Assembly: GCF_033807575.1 (NCBI RefSeq)
Contig: NC_084728.1
Coordinates: forward strand, 9,437,451-9,501,450
Length of the DNA stretch: 64,000 nucleotides
Reading direction: 5' to 3'
Source: Cydia pomonella
Lineage: Eukaryota > Arthropoda > Insecta > Lepidoptera > Tortricidae
Below, one piece after another: positions 51,608 to 62,172 of the stretch. Positions within the stretch are counted from its first letter, which is position 1; each line of letters opens with the position of its first letter. Below the pieces are notes generated by a model. It did no database searches. It worked only from the letters and a program-made list of their open reading frames with translations, and had not been told where the DNA came from. The position numbers were made by a program, and so were the translations under genes.

Positions 51608-51835
51608 GGCCGAGAGGTGTGATATTTCGGCGGTTTCGTGGGAATCTGCCGAATCCCGCACCAGAACAGGTGGCGCAACCGAAAACTGCGTCGTCAAAAT
51701 GATATTTATTTTTTAAGAATTTTCATTCAGATATAAAATGAAATTTATTGTATGTATGTTAGTCTGTAAGGTATGTATATATGGGCCATAGTTGCGTGAA
51801 AATAAATGATATTTAATTTAATTTAGTTTTAGTCC
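51595..51835 (+). repeat. Dispersed repeat G, copy 2
   Basis: GGTGTGATATTTCGGCGG, CGAATCCCGCACCAGAACAG, CGAAAACTGCGTCGTCAAAA and GTTAGTCTGTAAGGTATG. Ends in AATAAATGATATTTAATTTAAT. Confidence 0.65.
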
Positions 51836-52339
51836 GTCCGTCCATCCACCCGTCTGTCTGTCAAGACCCTTTATCTCAAGAACGCGTGGAGGTATCGAGT
51901 TGAAATTAAAACCATATACTAAGGTCTATATTCCGTTGAAGCTGTGAAAAAATCTAACTTCTGAGTTAACGTAAAATAAAGATACGGCCGTTTTTGCTGC
52001 AAGAAACGTATATTTTGACACTCGCAAGCGAATCAAAATGTATAGGGTACATCCCGCAGCCACACCTGTATTAACCATATTCTATAACGCTACTTACCTA
52101 CCCAAAATGACGTCAACTTTAAAAATTCTCGCTACTTATACAACCTAATGAATTTTTATTAGTTTGAATAGCCAATAACAAAACTTCTTGAAACCTTTTA
52201 GATGTTTTCGGCAAATTACTAAAGTATCCATTAGTACTCATATTTCACTTTATTATTACAGTTGGTGTTTTTGAATACCGAAGTCATGCTGTTATTTAAT
52301 TATATTAAAAGTTGATGCTGCATATAAGTTGCGGTTTAA
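51836..52339. other. No gene recognised
   Basis: Starts with CCGTCCGTCCATCCACCCGTC-like low complexity, otherwise AT-rich and unassigned. Confidence 0.4.
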
Positions 52340-52420
52340 GAGGGAATATAGCTTTGCGATCCTAACGATATAACGGTATCTATTCTAAGAAATTCCATTT
52401 CGGGAGAAAACGGTTTCCAC
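52340..52420 (-). repeat. Dispersed repeat R, copy 1
   Basis: AATTCCATTTCGGGAGAAAACG and GCTTTGCGATCCTAACGATA match, in reverse, 56229-56325 and 63089-63180. Confidence 0.6.
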
Positions 52421-52780
52421 TGACTAATCTTAACAAATTACTTTGTTTTTGATGTCGATCGCTTCAGCATAATATATATATTCTAGGTTTCAAGGTTTCG
52501 CTTTAAAAAAAAAAACTCTTTTTTTATTGCATTCCAAATTAAAAAAAAAGGAAAACTTATAAACCTAGTTTTTCATTGTGTCAATAACATATTAAAATCA
52601 TGGAAAATATTTAAAGGTAGAATTTTTTTTCTCTTTTTGTATGGACGATCGCGTGGTATATTTCCCTCTTAAACATCACGTTAATGTACCATATGCTAAA
52701 AAATAAATACATTTCATAACACGAACTTAAATAGCCGCCGCCATACAATCGAAGTAACTCTCTCATTTTAAAACAGCATT
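52421..52780. other. No gene recognised
   Basis: AT-rich; poly(T) and poly(A) stretches only. Confidence 0.4.
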
Positions 52781-53082
52781 TTTTTGAATACTACGTCGGT
52801 GGCAAACAAGCATACGGCCTGCCTGATGGTAAGCAGTCTCCGTAGCCTATGTACGCCTGCAACTCCAGAGGAGTTACATACGCGTTACCGACCCTAACAC
52901 CCCTCCCTCCCCTCGTTGAGTTTGGCTGCGGTTTTCTGTAAGGTGGAGGTACTTCCCCAGTTGGGCTCTGCTCTAGATCTGGAATGACATCCGCTGTGCT
53001 GTGCCCTTTCACACAAAGCGAGATGACATTCACAATGCCCATACCTCTCTTGTGGACGTAGTTTAAGGACGTACCCGGGTCC
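52781..53082 (-). mobile_element. Family A, internally deleted copy with AGCATT duplication
   Basis: Both ends are present (TACTACGTCGGTGG; CGTACCCGGGTCC) but about 55 bases between TCGTTGAG and TTTGGCTGCGG are missing. AGCATT at 52775-52780 and 53083-53088 is the target duplication. Confidence 0.88.
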
Positions 53083-53743
53083 AGCATTCATATTTTGAAA
53101 AAATGTATACCACATTTATTGTTACTTACACAATTCTCCATCGAGTAGCATTAAAAAAAATATGATTTTCTCAGAAAAGTAGGAATGTCCTCTTTTCGGC
53201 CGATCTAGCCCATAGTGGGCCAGTGCAGTGGGCCTGGGTCGCCCCATGTAATAAAAACAAAAGCAATTTTTTTCTTGGCGCCTTCTGGGCCTGCACTTCT
53301 CTTCGCAGCCTACCGCCCGGGCCATGGCCCCCTTGGCCCTAGGGTAAATACGCCCGTCGCCCATGATCTTGCAAGTCGGTTTTGACCTCCTTTTAATAGC
53401 CCCATCGATTTCAAACTTTACTAATAGTTTGGCCAGGCATTGTTTCATTCCAAACATAGACAAACACAATTCTCTTTGTCTTACGCTAGTATTAGTACAC
53501 CCAAAAGAAAGGGATGAGTATAGTTTTATTTTGTTCTTATTTACTATGACAAATTTGGTTTGCCAAACTATGTATGTAATTGAGATATCAATACAATAAC
53601 TTGGTAATTATTGCACTATTATTTCACTATTACTGAACTACCTATTTGTTTGTGAGTCTAATTTTATGGGGGCATTAAATACAGTCGGCAATGATTATGA
53701 GTGTGTTTTAAAGTATTTTTAGGCCGAAACTTTTTAACATGTA
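53083..53743. other. No confirmed gene; possible repeat at 53190-53360
   Basis: A 115-codon minus-strand frame (53122-53469) includes FGMKQCLAKLLVKFEI and, downstream, CEEKCRPRRRQEKN and MGRPRPTALAHYGLDRP. The latter part resembles a repeat-derived sequence I know from other Lepidoptera by pattern only. No complete domain. Confidence 0.35.
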
Positions 53744-53938
53744 CCCCTAGTGTAAATTTATTCGATAGCGTGATGTAACGTACGCGTTTGCGTTAAGTCT
53801 CATTTTGTATGGGGTTTTGAGTTTCCAAAACGTCCCGCTTGGCACGCTGTTTCTAAATCCCATACAAAATGAGACTTAACTCAAACGCGTACGTCACGTC
53901 ACGCTTTCGAATAAATGTACACTAGGGGATCTGTAATC
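53744..53938. mobile_element. 195-bp MITE with about 70-bp TIRs
   Basis: CCCCTAGTGTAAATTTATTC at the left and GAATAAATGTACACTAGGGG at the right; the arms continue through GTACGCGTTTG and TTAAGTCTCATTTTGTATGG, so most of the element can fold on itself. No coding capacity. The target duplication is unclear. Confidence 0.85.
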
Positions 53939-54099
53939 CAAAGAAAATCAGTATAATGACAAAATAATGTATATATACCCCTACATTTACCTACCTATAA
54001 TTAAATAGCAGGTTGTATATACCTACACTTAAACAGCAGGTTGTAAAACCCAATGTAAATCTGGCATTCACGAGCGATTCACATTTACGATTAATTTAA

Positions 54100-54500
54100 T
54101 TTAAATCCGCTGCGTATCGAATGGTGTATACCAAATGGACAATTCGGTTTATTTTTATGTGTAGCTTTATTTATTTTATTCATTATATCCATTAAAAAAG
54201 GAATTTCAGGACGAAGTACCACATGTCGTTTGGGCAGGAGACGATTTAGGAGCGCATATGCTTCTTTCTGTCGTAACATTTGTATATCCTCCCGAAAAAA
54301 AAACAAATACATATTGAGTAACTGACGTCATAATTTAAAGGTATTTAAAGAATTCTCGGCATTTATCTTCGTATCCAACATTCATGATCACTCTTCCAGC
54401 CGGCTTTTGAATTTTTAGTAATCTCTCGTGGTCAGAGTTTCCCCAAAGTTTTATGCCATATGACCTAATAGAGTGTACATAAGCAGAAATAGTATGATGG
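54100..54500 (-). pseudogene. LINE reverse-transcriptase region, frameshifted
   Basis: Minus-strand reading from about 54490: VHSIRSYGIKLWGNSDHERL, LKIQKPAGRVIMNV, YEDKCREFFKYL. It then shifts to a frame with REDIQMLRQKEAYALLNR. The SYGI-LWG ... LQKKA-RVI ... C--IFK pattern is common to many arthropod LINE pols after the RT core. Confidence 0.6.
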
Positions 54501-54908
54501 TATTAGACACTTACGTGATATAATTGTAAGTACTTGTTTAAGTTTATTTTAGCAAATTAATTGTCTATATGAGTTTCCTTATAGGACTAATGTTCAAAAC
54601 TAACATTTTAATCATAACGGATTTTTTATACAGGAGCCATTTAAGACATCTACTACTACTTAATTAATTATATTATCCAATGTTATCATGTCCATAAGTA
54701 CATAAAGGCCTTACACTAATCCCCCTTACTTTGCTCTATTCAAAACGGTGCAAAGTTAGTTTAGAACTCTTTCTACCTCTGTGTATAAAACAATAAAACT
54801 TTTATAACCCACTACCAAATTACAAATGCTACAAACCTTTTAACAACTTTTGTTATTGCTGTTGATTCTTTTTTTATAAACCAATGTCAAATGACCCTGA
54901 TACGTAAG
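54501..54908. other. No gene recognised
   Basis: AT-rich, unassigned. Confidence 0.4.
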
Positions 54909-55224
54909 GACATGTAGAGGATACGCTGGGCCATCATACTGGCTCACTAAGATGGGCCAGCGCGTAGAGAAGCTTTTGGTGTCGGGTGGCTTATGGCGCG
55001 GTGGGATGGCTATGGGCCACGGGGTCGGTTTTTCGTCCGCACATCAAAGGTAGTGGGCCAGCAATGGTGTGTACGCATCTACACGTGGCCTATTCCATAG
55101 TGCGTGCTCTCAACCATTGCATGGCCATCTCGCTGGTACAGCGCTCGGCCATCGTGCAGAGGAGCCATAACCATCGCATGGCCATGTCGCTGGTCCAGAA
55201 CTAGGCCATCATGTACAGGAGCCA
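54909..55224. mobile_element. MITE D, degenerate left end
   Basis: CGCTGGGCCATCATACTGG near the left, GGTCGGTTTTTCGTCCGCAC inside, CATGTACAGGAGCCA at the right. The right TIR is present twice (AGAGGAGCCATAACCATCGC then ACAGGAGCCA), as in the copy at 62173. Confidence 0.8.
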
Positions 55225-55304
55225 TAATAAGTGTTTATAATCTGGGCTCTTATACTGGACGATTGAGAGCTAAAATTGTCCCAATCATGACCAAATGAAA
55301 TTGA

Positions 55305-55605
55305 GTGGAAAGCTTCGAGCAACACCGGTTTCCGACACGTCGGAAGGGAGGAGCCCAAGCGATATCTTACCGTACAAATCGTTCTCCCATTTTTTTCGGG
55401 GGGAAACGTGCACACAGACGCACTTCTCACTCACTACATACAAAATCCAATCAGTAATGACGATACAAATACATAGAAAATGACACACGTCAAAGACAAA
55501 TTGACGGTTCTTGTGTACGGACGAGTCACAACAGGCCCGCGCTATGCCCAGTTGGGCATGTGCTTCGGCTCGACTCCCTTCCCGGTGTTGCTCGAAGGTT
55601 GAAGG
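55305..55605. mobile_element. TIR element with CTTCGAGCAACACCGG ends
   Basis: CTTCGAGCAACACCGG at 55313-55328 and its exact reverse complement at 55582-55597. The interior includes ACACGTCGGAAGGGAGGAGC and no supportable gene; the frames of 60-110 codons overlap on both strands. Confidence 0.6.
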
Positions 55606-56228
55606 TATTTTCAACATTTCTGCACCTTATTCTATCGTAATAAGGATACGCATAATTTGTAATAAGTTTCAAGCAAGTCCACATATTCGGCTTATATGGA
55701 GGATAATATAAGATTGATTTTCTTATCATCTATTTAAGTTGACAAAGATGTATCTTACTATGAACGTTGTGTATAGATACGTCCTCGTCGAAGTAAATTT
55801 TGTTTGAGTTAGAGATATTCTGATATTAATTGATGGACTTTTAGGTGTTGTGTGGGTGGTGACTAATGGTGTTTTTAAGCGAATAGGTACATTTAGGTGT
55901 TATTTAATGATTCATTAATAATTTGTATTTGTTATTTGTTTGTTCATTATAAAAAATAAAAAAAAATGCGAGATGAGTTGGTCCATTTTTGACAAGCTTT
56001 TATTTAACTTGCCCTGTTATGTGGGACAAATCTGCGAAGCTAAATTTGACCCACTTTCCGATTTCCGATTGAGTTGAAATTTTGCATGCATATGTAGAGA
56101 TGGGTAGGAGTGAGTAAATACTGAGTATTCTTTTTTTTTTTTTATTTATTCACTCAGTATTAAAAAAAAATATCACCACTCGATGCGAATATCCTATTTT
56201 CTGCTCTTGTATCGTAAATAACTATTAA
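55606..56228. other. No gene; repeat O piece at 55985-56105
   Basis: 55985-56105 is a partial O copy (GACAAGCTTTTATTTAACTT). 56130-56170 is a T run and A run in near-inverted order around ATTCACTCAGTATT. The rest is unassigned. Confidence 0.45.
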
Positions 56229-56325
56229 ACCGTGGAACTGTGGAAAGCGTTTTCTCCCGAAATGGAATCTCATAGAAAAAGTACCGTTATTTCGTTAGAA
56301 TCGCAAAGCTATTCTTCCCTCTTAA
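56229..56325 (+). repeat. Dispersed repeat R, copy 2
   Basis: TTTTCTCCCGAAATGGAATC, GTACCGTTATTTCGTTAGAA, ATTCTTCCCTCTTAA. Close to the copy at 63089-63180. Confidence 0.6.
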
Positions 56326-56632
56326 CAATTTTATTTGCTGACAAAAACTTATTTTACACACTTGACGTTAAACTTATTCATAATAAAGTTTCCTTTAGTT
56401 TTACTATTATTGTAGAAATCTACTATAAAAGCGATTTCAATGACTATAATAATTAAACGTCGGACGAACTTATTACATACAGAAAATACATACGATAAGC
56501 AATTTATAATGATTGAGTTTAATTTCTTTGCCATATATTTTTCATAAGTGCTGGAGAAACCTAAACAGCTATAGATTAGGTTGTCCATGAGTTACTTTGT
56601 CTCGTCTTAAAACAATGGCGGGGATAATTGTG
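56326..56632. other. No gene recognised
   Basis: AT-rich, unassigned. Confidence 0.4.
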
Positions 56633-57072
56633 AATACACCACTAGAAGGTGTATTCCCATTTGTGCCCGCCCCAGCGCCCCACGTGACCACCGCCATACA
56701 AGAGGCAGGCACAGATGGGAATGATTTGTAGGTAGTGCCAATTCCCATCGGTACCCGGCCGGCGGGGACAAATTAAAATACACTACTAGAAGGTGTATTC
56801 CCATCTGTGCCCGCCCCAGCGCCCCACGTGACTACTGCCATACAAGAGGCAGGCACAGATGGGAATGATTTGTAGGTAGTGCCACTAGTGCCTATTCCCA
56901 TTGGTACCCGGCGGGGTCAAATTAAAATACACTACTAAAAGGTGTATTCACATCTGTACCCGCCCCAGCGCCCCACGTGACCACTGCCATACCTACAAGA
57001 GGCAGCCACAGATGGGAATGATTTGTAGGTAGTGCCTATTCCCCGCAGGGCACAGATGGGAATTAATACACC
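56633..57072. repeat. Tandem repeat of about 145 bp, 3 units
   Basis: Units begin AATACAC at about 56633, 56777 and 56926 and contain GCCCGCCCCAGCGCCCCACG and GGCACAGATGGGAATGATTT. Each unit has an inverted pair (CCCATCTGTGCC / GGCACAGATGGG), so each can form a hairpin. A partial fourth unit ends the array. Confidence 0.85.
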
Positions 57073-57218
57073 AAATAACTAATAGAAGCCTGACTAAAGC
57101 TCATAAATGGCTCATAGTGTATTGTGCCGCTAGCGACTCAACTGTACTGCGCGCAGCTTGACTACGTCAAATATTGTAATGCCACGCAAGATGTTTTGAC
57201 AAATAGAATTTTACTTTT

Positions 57219-57475
57219 GAAGCATTGGTAGCCAAGTAGTAATAGCGTGCAACTTTCGAGGAGGTCGCGGGCTCATGCCCCAGCTCGTACCAATGAGTTT
57301 CTCGGAACTTATTTACGGTATATCATTTCATAATCGCTTTTCCGTGAAGGAATACATCGCGAGGAAACCGGACTAATTCCAATAAGGACTAGTTTAGCCT
57401 TTGGGTTGGAAGGTCAGATCAGATGGCAGTCGCTTTGGTAAAAACTAGTGGCTACGCCAATCCTCGGCTATCATT
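57219..57475 (+). mobile_element. SINE F, diverged copy
   Basis: Head TGGTAGCCAAGTAGTAATAG (A box decayed), GGTCGCGGGCTCATGCCCC (B box decayed), full body to GCTACGCCAATCCTCGGC. The tail is lost. Confidence 0.75.
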
Positions 57476-57837
57476 CGTAACGTTTCTATGCCCAATATGA
57501 TTTACGAACATAATAGATCGTCTTCATAAATATTATCCACAGCTTTGTCACCCTACCACGATACCTCCAAACGCCACTAACCTGTCAAAATAAATTACTA
57601 CATTAAAACTGATAATGCAATTTACACCTTAACATTAAGCGAATATAAACCTTAAAGTGTTCGATATAGAGTTGAAAGTATGTTAGTCGTGTTTGAGAAA
57701 TTATGACCATGATTTGGGTTTAAAGGTGAATTTGGACATTTATTGGTTTCTAGTAGATTAGGTTTATCGGAGTGTTGGTTGTAGTTATCTACTCCAATAT
57801 CTGTCTGTCTGTCTACTATACTATGTTCTCTTTTTTT
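57476..57837. other. No gene recognised
   Basis: AT-rich with a short CTGTCTGTCTGTC run near 57803. Unassigned. Confidence 0.4.
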
Positions 57838-58275
57838 TGACGAATGGTCTGGCCTAGTGGGTAGTGACCCTGCCTATAATGTCGATGGTCCTGGGTTCGA
57901 ATCCCGGTAAGCGCATTTATTCGTGTGATGAGCACGGATATTTGTTCCTGAGTCATGGGTGTTTCCTATGTATATAAGTATGTATTTAAGTGTAAGTTAA
58001 TTGTATGTACCCATAGTACTAGCTTTGCTTAGTTTGGGGTGGTTTGGGGCTAGATCGATCTGTGTAAGATGTCCCCTAATAAGGTAGAAGTACTAATGCT
58101 CGACGCTGCATTAGTCACCAACATGGGCACTTTATTTCATGGAAATATAGGTTAAATTTGAACAACGAAGATTTTTCTGTATTCGATCTTAATCCTTATC
58201 ACTTTGACATAAAGTGCCCATGTCGAGTACTAGTGCAGCGTCGAGCACTAGTACTTCTACCTTATTTATTTATTT
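57838..58275 (+). mobile_element. SINE C variant, interrupted by a TA-flanked MITE
   Basis: Head TGGTCTGGCCTAGTGGGTAG, B box GGTTCGAATCCC, body, then an alternative 3' part CTAGCTTTGCTTAGTTTGGG, GATCTGTGTAAGATGTCCCC. The tail TAATA / TATTTATTTATT is split by 58082-58262. The 3' part also occurs at 60772-61218. Confidence 0.85.
58082..58262. mobile_element. 181-bp MITE, TA duplication, nested in SINE C
   Basis: AGGTAGAAGTACTAATGCTC at the left and GAGCACTAGTACTTCTACCT at the right; inverted similarity continues through CGACGCTGC and ATGGGCACTTTAT for about 60 bases. TA on each side (58080-58081, 58263-58264) closes to the normal SINE tail, so it is a Tc1/mariner-type non-autonomous insertion. 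Confidence 0.85.
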
Positions 58276-58885
58276 GTTATTTCAGAAGAAATACTGACGT
58301 ATGGCATGTTGACAACCGTATATTATATAATCTTATGTAATTATCTTTGGCACTAATGCCCCAGGGGCCCTCTTTAGATATAGATTTTTAGTTTTTAATT
58401 AGGTGTAAACTAATTTATTAAAAAGTAATTAAATGTCGGTCAAAATAAAAATAAACTAACTTATCTATTAAATAAAACTAAATTAAAACTAAAAACTAAT
58501 ACTAAATAAAATTAAAATGTCTAAAAAATTTGGCCCCTTTGGCATGGTTTGTTTGTTTGTTTGTTTTGCATGTTTTTAATTAGTTTAAGTTTGTATTGTA
58601 TGACATAATTATATTAAATCATGTAATGTATTGATATTAGTCCAATTGATGTAATGATATGTGTTAGGCAATTTTTATAATGTAATCTATTTATTGTAAT
58701 TGTTATTGCATGCAATTAAATTAAATTGAATAATATAATTATTTTCAGTCTAACACATGTGCTAGACTGAAAATTATTGTACAATAAAATTTGCGCATCG
58801 TTTAATTACGATAGAATACTGTACAATATTCTACAAGAACATCCTGTAACTATAATTAAGTATTCTTGCAAATAAATGTTATAGA
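58276..58885. other. No gene recognised
   Basis: Very AT-rich. A short inverted pair around GTCTAACACATGTGCTAGAC at 58749. Unassigned. Confidence 0.4.
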
Positions 58886-58979
58886 TTTTTTTTTATACTA
58901 CGTCGGTGGCAAACAAGCATACGGCCCGTCTGATGGTAGGCAGTTTCCGTAGCCTATGTACGCCTGCAACGCCAGAGGA
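58886..58979 (-). mobile_element. Family A, short copy
   Basis: T run, TACTACGTCGGTGGCAAAC to CAACGCCAGAGGA. Truncated in the middle of the LINE-like tail. 58980-59090 after it includes GGGACTCGAACCCGCTGTAT, a tRNA-like B box of a further SINE relic. Confidence 0.8.
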
Positions 58980-59287
58980 CTGATTGATTGAAAAGGGCAT
59001 GATGATGATGGAGACGGCAGAATGTCAGAAGCGGCCTACGTGCGTGCGTTGTCCGGGACTCGAACCCGCTGTATAGGTGCTGTATTCATAATGTGACCGG
59101 CATGGAAAATGAGCTCTGTGGTCCGTGGCCATATTTACGGGCGATAGCGATTTTATATGTAACAATTATTGTTTTAATCCTTATTGCACAAAAGAAAAAA
59201 CTTTGGATTTTTGTCAGAGAGATTATGTGATCTTTTATTATATACATTATTGTTGTTGATGTTGTTATTGTTTTCTGTATTGAGATG

Positions 59288-59637
59288 TTTTTTTTGATAC
59301 TACGTCGGTGGCAATCAAGCATACGGCCCGTCTGCAGTGTCCGTAGCCTATGTACGCCTGCAACTTCAGAGAAGTTACATGCGCGTTGCCGACCCTAAAC
59401 TTGCCCCCCCTCGTTGAGCTCTGGCAACCTTACTCACCGGCAGGAACACAACACTATGAGTAGGGTCTAGTGTTATTTGGCTGCTGTTTTCTGTAAGGTG
59501 GAGGTACTTCTCCAGTTGGGCTCTGCTCTAGATCTGGAATGACATCCGCTGTGCTGTGCCCTACCACACAAAGCGAGATGACATTCGCAATGCCCATACC
59601 TCTCTTTTGGACGTAGTTTAAGGACGTACCCGGGTCC
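59288..59637 (-). mobile_element. Family A, full-length copy
   Basis: TACTACGTCGGTGGCAATC to CGTACCCGGGTCC. Lacks the CTGATGGTAAG segment (CCCGTCTGCAGTGTCC), a small deletion in the LINE-like tail. Confidence 0.87.
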
Positions 59638-59689
59638 GCCAACTCTATGTAAGATGTGCAATAAAAGAAAGAAGAAAGAAGTGACAAGG

Positions 59690-59735
59690 CCTTCAGTGCC
59701 CAGGGCTGGTATCGAACCAGTGTCTTCTGCACTCG
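59690..59735 (-). mobile_element. tRNA-like SINE relic
   Basis: GGGCTGGTATCGAACCAGTG contains a degenerate B box on the minus strand. Only a short part is recognisable. Confidence 0.35.
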
Positions 59736-59877
59736 TGAGAAAATTCGTGACCTGGGTGGCATAGGTCGAATTTTCTCAAATTTATGCAATCTCTTAAGGG
59801 CTTATGACGCCTTCTGGCCAAATCTATGTAAGCTGTACCTTATGTGGTTCATTCAGCCCTGGGCACTAGAGGTAGCG

Positions 59878-59966
59878 TTTGTCCCGGCTTATTGCCACGG
59901 CTCATGGGAGTCTGGGGTCCGCTTGGCAACCAATCCCAAGAATTGGCATAGGCATTAGTTTTAGTA
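59878..59966 (-). mobile_element. SINE F, 3' part only
   Basis: TGCCACGGCTCATGGGAGTC, GGGGTCCGCTTGGCAACCAA, GAATTGGCATAGGCATTAG. Breaks before the body. Confidence 0.7.
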
Positions 59967-60089
59967 GTTTTGGTCACTTTTCTATCGTATATGACTATTA
60001 GAAGTGTTTCTACCTGAAAGAACACAAATTAAAATCTTATCATAAAATAATTTGATCTGCTCCTAATTCGCATAGATACACAGCACACA

Positions 60090-60172
60090 CAGACAAAGAA
60101 GCATGGCGGTCTTTGCTATCGGAGACCAAGATCCACTTCCAGTCGAGTCGCTGCGCTACAGCCAGTAAGTAG
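60090..60172 (+). pseudogene. RTE-like LINE pol last codons
   Basis: Reads DKEAWRSLLSETKIHFQSSR and a stop, aligning with the end of 40083-40358 (DRAEWRSLVSEAKILFGS). Less than 30 codons. Confidence 0.55.
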
Positions 60173-60192
60173 TAGTAAATGCTCCCAATTCT

Positions 60193-60549
60193 TTTTTTTT
60201 ATACTACGTCGGTGGCAAACAAGCATACGGCCCGCCTGATGGTAAGCAGTCTCCGAAGCCTATGTACGCCTGCAACTCCAGAGGAGTTACATGCGCGTTG
60301 CCGACCCTAATCCCGCCCCCTCTCATTGAGCTCTGGCAACCTTACTCACCGGCAAGAACACAACACTATGATTAGGGTCTAGTGTTATTTGGCTGCTGTT
60401 TTCTGTAAGGTGGAGGTACTTCTCCAGTTGGGATCTGCTCTACATCTGGAATGACATCCACTGGCTGTGCCCTACCACACAAAGCGAGATGACATTCACA
60501 ATGCCCATACCTCTCTTTTGGACGCAGTTTAAGGACGTAACCGGGTCCG
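60193..60549 (-). mobile_element. Family A, full-length copy with AATTCT duplication
   Basis: TACTACGTCGGTGGCAAAC to CGTAACCGGGTCC. AATTCT at 60187-60192 and 60550-60555 flanks it. Confidence 0.88.
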
Positions 60550-60771
60550 AATTCTGTTCAGTTGCCGCTCCCGCTCCGCCTGTGACTTAGCCCACACTCC
60601 CTATTACACATGGTAATTATGACAAAACAATTGGCAATTAAGTCCTGGCTCCGGCTTTAATTACTTAACACCATGCATATTGTGTACATTAGCACGTAAT
60701 GCCGAATTGGGGTTCCGTAGGTAGTCAAAAGGTAGTGAAAAGAGGTCCTAAATTAAAATAATAAATAAATA

Positions 60772-61218
60772 AATATTTGGGGACAATCTTATGGCTCCTC
60801 TACACGATGGGCCATCACACTGGCCCACTAAGATGGGAAGCTTATGGCGCGGCAGGATGGCGATAGGATGGCCGCGGTGTCGGTTTTTCGTCCGCACATC
60901 AGAGGTACTGGGTCAGCGATGTTGCGTTACTAATCTACACGTGGCCTCAACAGTCTCAACCATCACATGGCCATCTCACTGGCCCAGCGCTTGGCCATCG
61001 TGTAGAGGAGCCATTACAAAAATTGACCTAGCCCCAAATTAAAAAAAAATGTACTATGGGCACTAGGCGACGATATTCATATGTTATAAACATACTTACA
61101 TACATAGAAAACACCCACTACTTAGAAACAAATATCGATGCACATCACACAAATAAATGCCTTTACCGGGATTCGAACCCGGGACCATCTGCTTCCTAGG
61201 CAGGGCCACTAGGCCAGA
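60772..61218 (-). mobile_element. SINE C variant, interrupted by MITE D
   Basis: Head at the right (GGCCTAGTGGCCCTGCC, B box GGGTTCGAATCCC on the minus strand), tail pieces GTGCCCATAGTACA and TTTGGGGCTAGGTCAATTTT. The tail ends TAAGATTGTCCCCAAATATT beyond the D insertion. Confidence 0.82.
60792..61013. mobile_element. MITE D, complete copy with TTA duplication
   Basis: TGGCTCCTCTACACGATGGG and CATCGTGTAGAGGAGCCA are inverted ends; TTA at 60789-60791 and 61014-61016. A 3-bp TWA duplication is the mark of PIF/Harbinger transposases. It sits in the tail of SINE C, which continues on both sides. Confidence 0.88.
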
Positions 61219-61449
61219 TAATCACCATAATTAATAATAATAAAATAGACGTAATAAGCTAAATTTATGACGTTATATTCATATTTCATAGTTTTACGAC
61301 CCTTGTTACAGGAAGCCTCGTATTTCAAAAGGAAACGTTTTATTTAGAATTAAACGGGTTATATCAGTTACGTCGTTTTTTCAGTGTTGTACCACTTTTT
61401 ACAAGTTACAAGCTTTAATTTAACGTGCAATGTATTCATATAAATTGCA
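61219..61449. other. No gene recognised
   Basis: AT-rich; unassigned. Confidence 0.4.
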
Positions 61450-61705
61450 TCTATGTTGTTTGTGTTGATTGTACGGGGCAAATCTTGCAAGTTAAGTCTT
61501 CTGGCCGAAGGGTGTCGTGTTTCGGAGGTTCCGGGGCAAACTGCCGAATCCGACACAAGAGCAGCCGATTCAACGGAGCCACGCCGTTTTGTCGCCTAAA
61601 TAGTGTTTAGTGTAACTTTATAAAATGTATATGAATGTTAGTCTGTAAGGTATTTGTAATATGGGCCTTGTTGCCTGAATCAAATTTTGTATAAATAAAT
61701 AAATA
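61450..61705 (+). repeat. Dispersed repeat G, copy 3
   Basis: TTCTGGCCGAAGGGTGTCGT, AAACTGCCGAATCCGACAC, GTTAGTCTGTAAGGTATTTG, ends in (AAAT)n. More diverged in the middle than the other two. Confidence 0.6.
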
Positions 61706-61895
61706 AAAATAAACTTGACTCACTTCCCAGATTTACTAACTAAGAATTAATAGTCAGAAGCTTAAAATGTGCACACATATGTAAGTCGGGTGACAATGTA
61801 ATTATGTTACCATCGAGCTGATATTATGATGGAGACAGGAGGTGGCCATTAGAACTCTGTGATAAATCCATAACCCAAGTTGATTGTGTTAGAGG
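61706..61895 (-). repeat. Dispersed repeat O, copy 2
   Basis: ACTTACATATGTGTGCAC region and GAGACAGGAGGTGGCCAT, ACTCTGTGATAAATCCATAA match 31732-31980 in reverse. Confidence 0.6.
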
Positions 61896-61897
61896 TT

Positions 61898-61993
61898 GTA
61901 AAGGGGGCCACTGATTAACATTCCGCCGGGTGGTATCGGCCTGTCAGTTGTTAGGAACTGTCCGGCGGACTGTTAATCAGTGTACCCCTTTAG
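61898..61993. mobile_element. 96-bp MITE, AAAGGGG ends
   Basis: AAAGGGGGCCACTGATTAAC and GTTAATCAGTGTACCCCTTT are inverted ends; CCGCC/GGCGG continues the pairing. A related left end is at 63508 (AAAGGGGCCCACTGCCCACT). Confidence 0.75.
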
Positions 61994-62172
61994 AATTGTG
62001 TGTATGAGTATTAGTTTCCTGTGGAAAGAAAAGTATAGTCATCGATAAAAGCATCATTTCGTAGAAATTTGACGTTTTTAAATCACACTTGCACAGTCTG
62101 TTCTATCAAAATCGCTGCAGTAATCTTGTTCTAACTCAATCATTGAAAGTTAAATTCCATCGCTCTGTTTTA

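Noticed and set aside
53122..53469. FGMKQCLAKLLVKFEI looked like the segment after the heme-binding cysteine of a cytochrome P450.
   Set aside because: The spacing from the cysteine is one residue short, the FxxGxR part is missing, and the downstream part looks repeat-derived.
60093..60172. Looked like a small host exon: ATGGCGGTCTTTGCTATCGG followed by a GTAAGT donor and preceded by a CACAG acceptor.
   Set aside because: Another frame of the same bases reads WRSLLSETKIHF and a stop, matching the end of the RTE-like LINE at 40083-40358.
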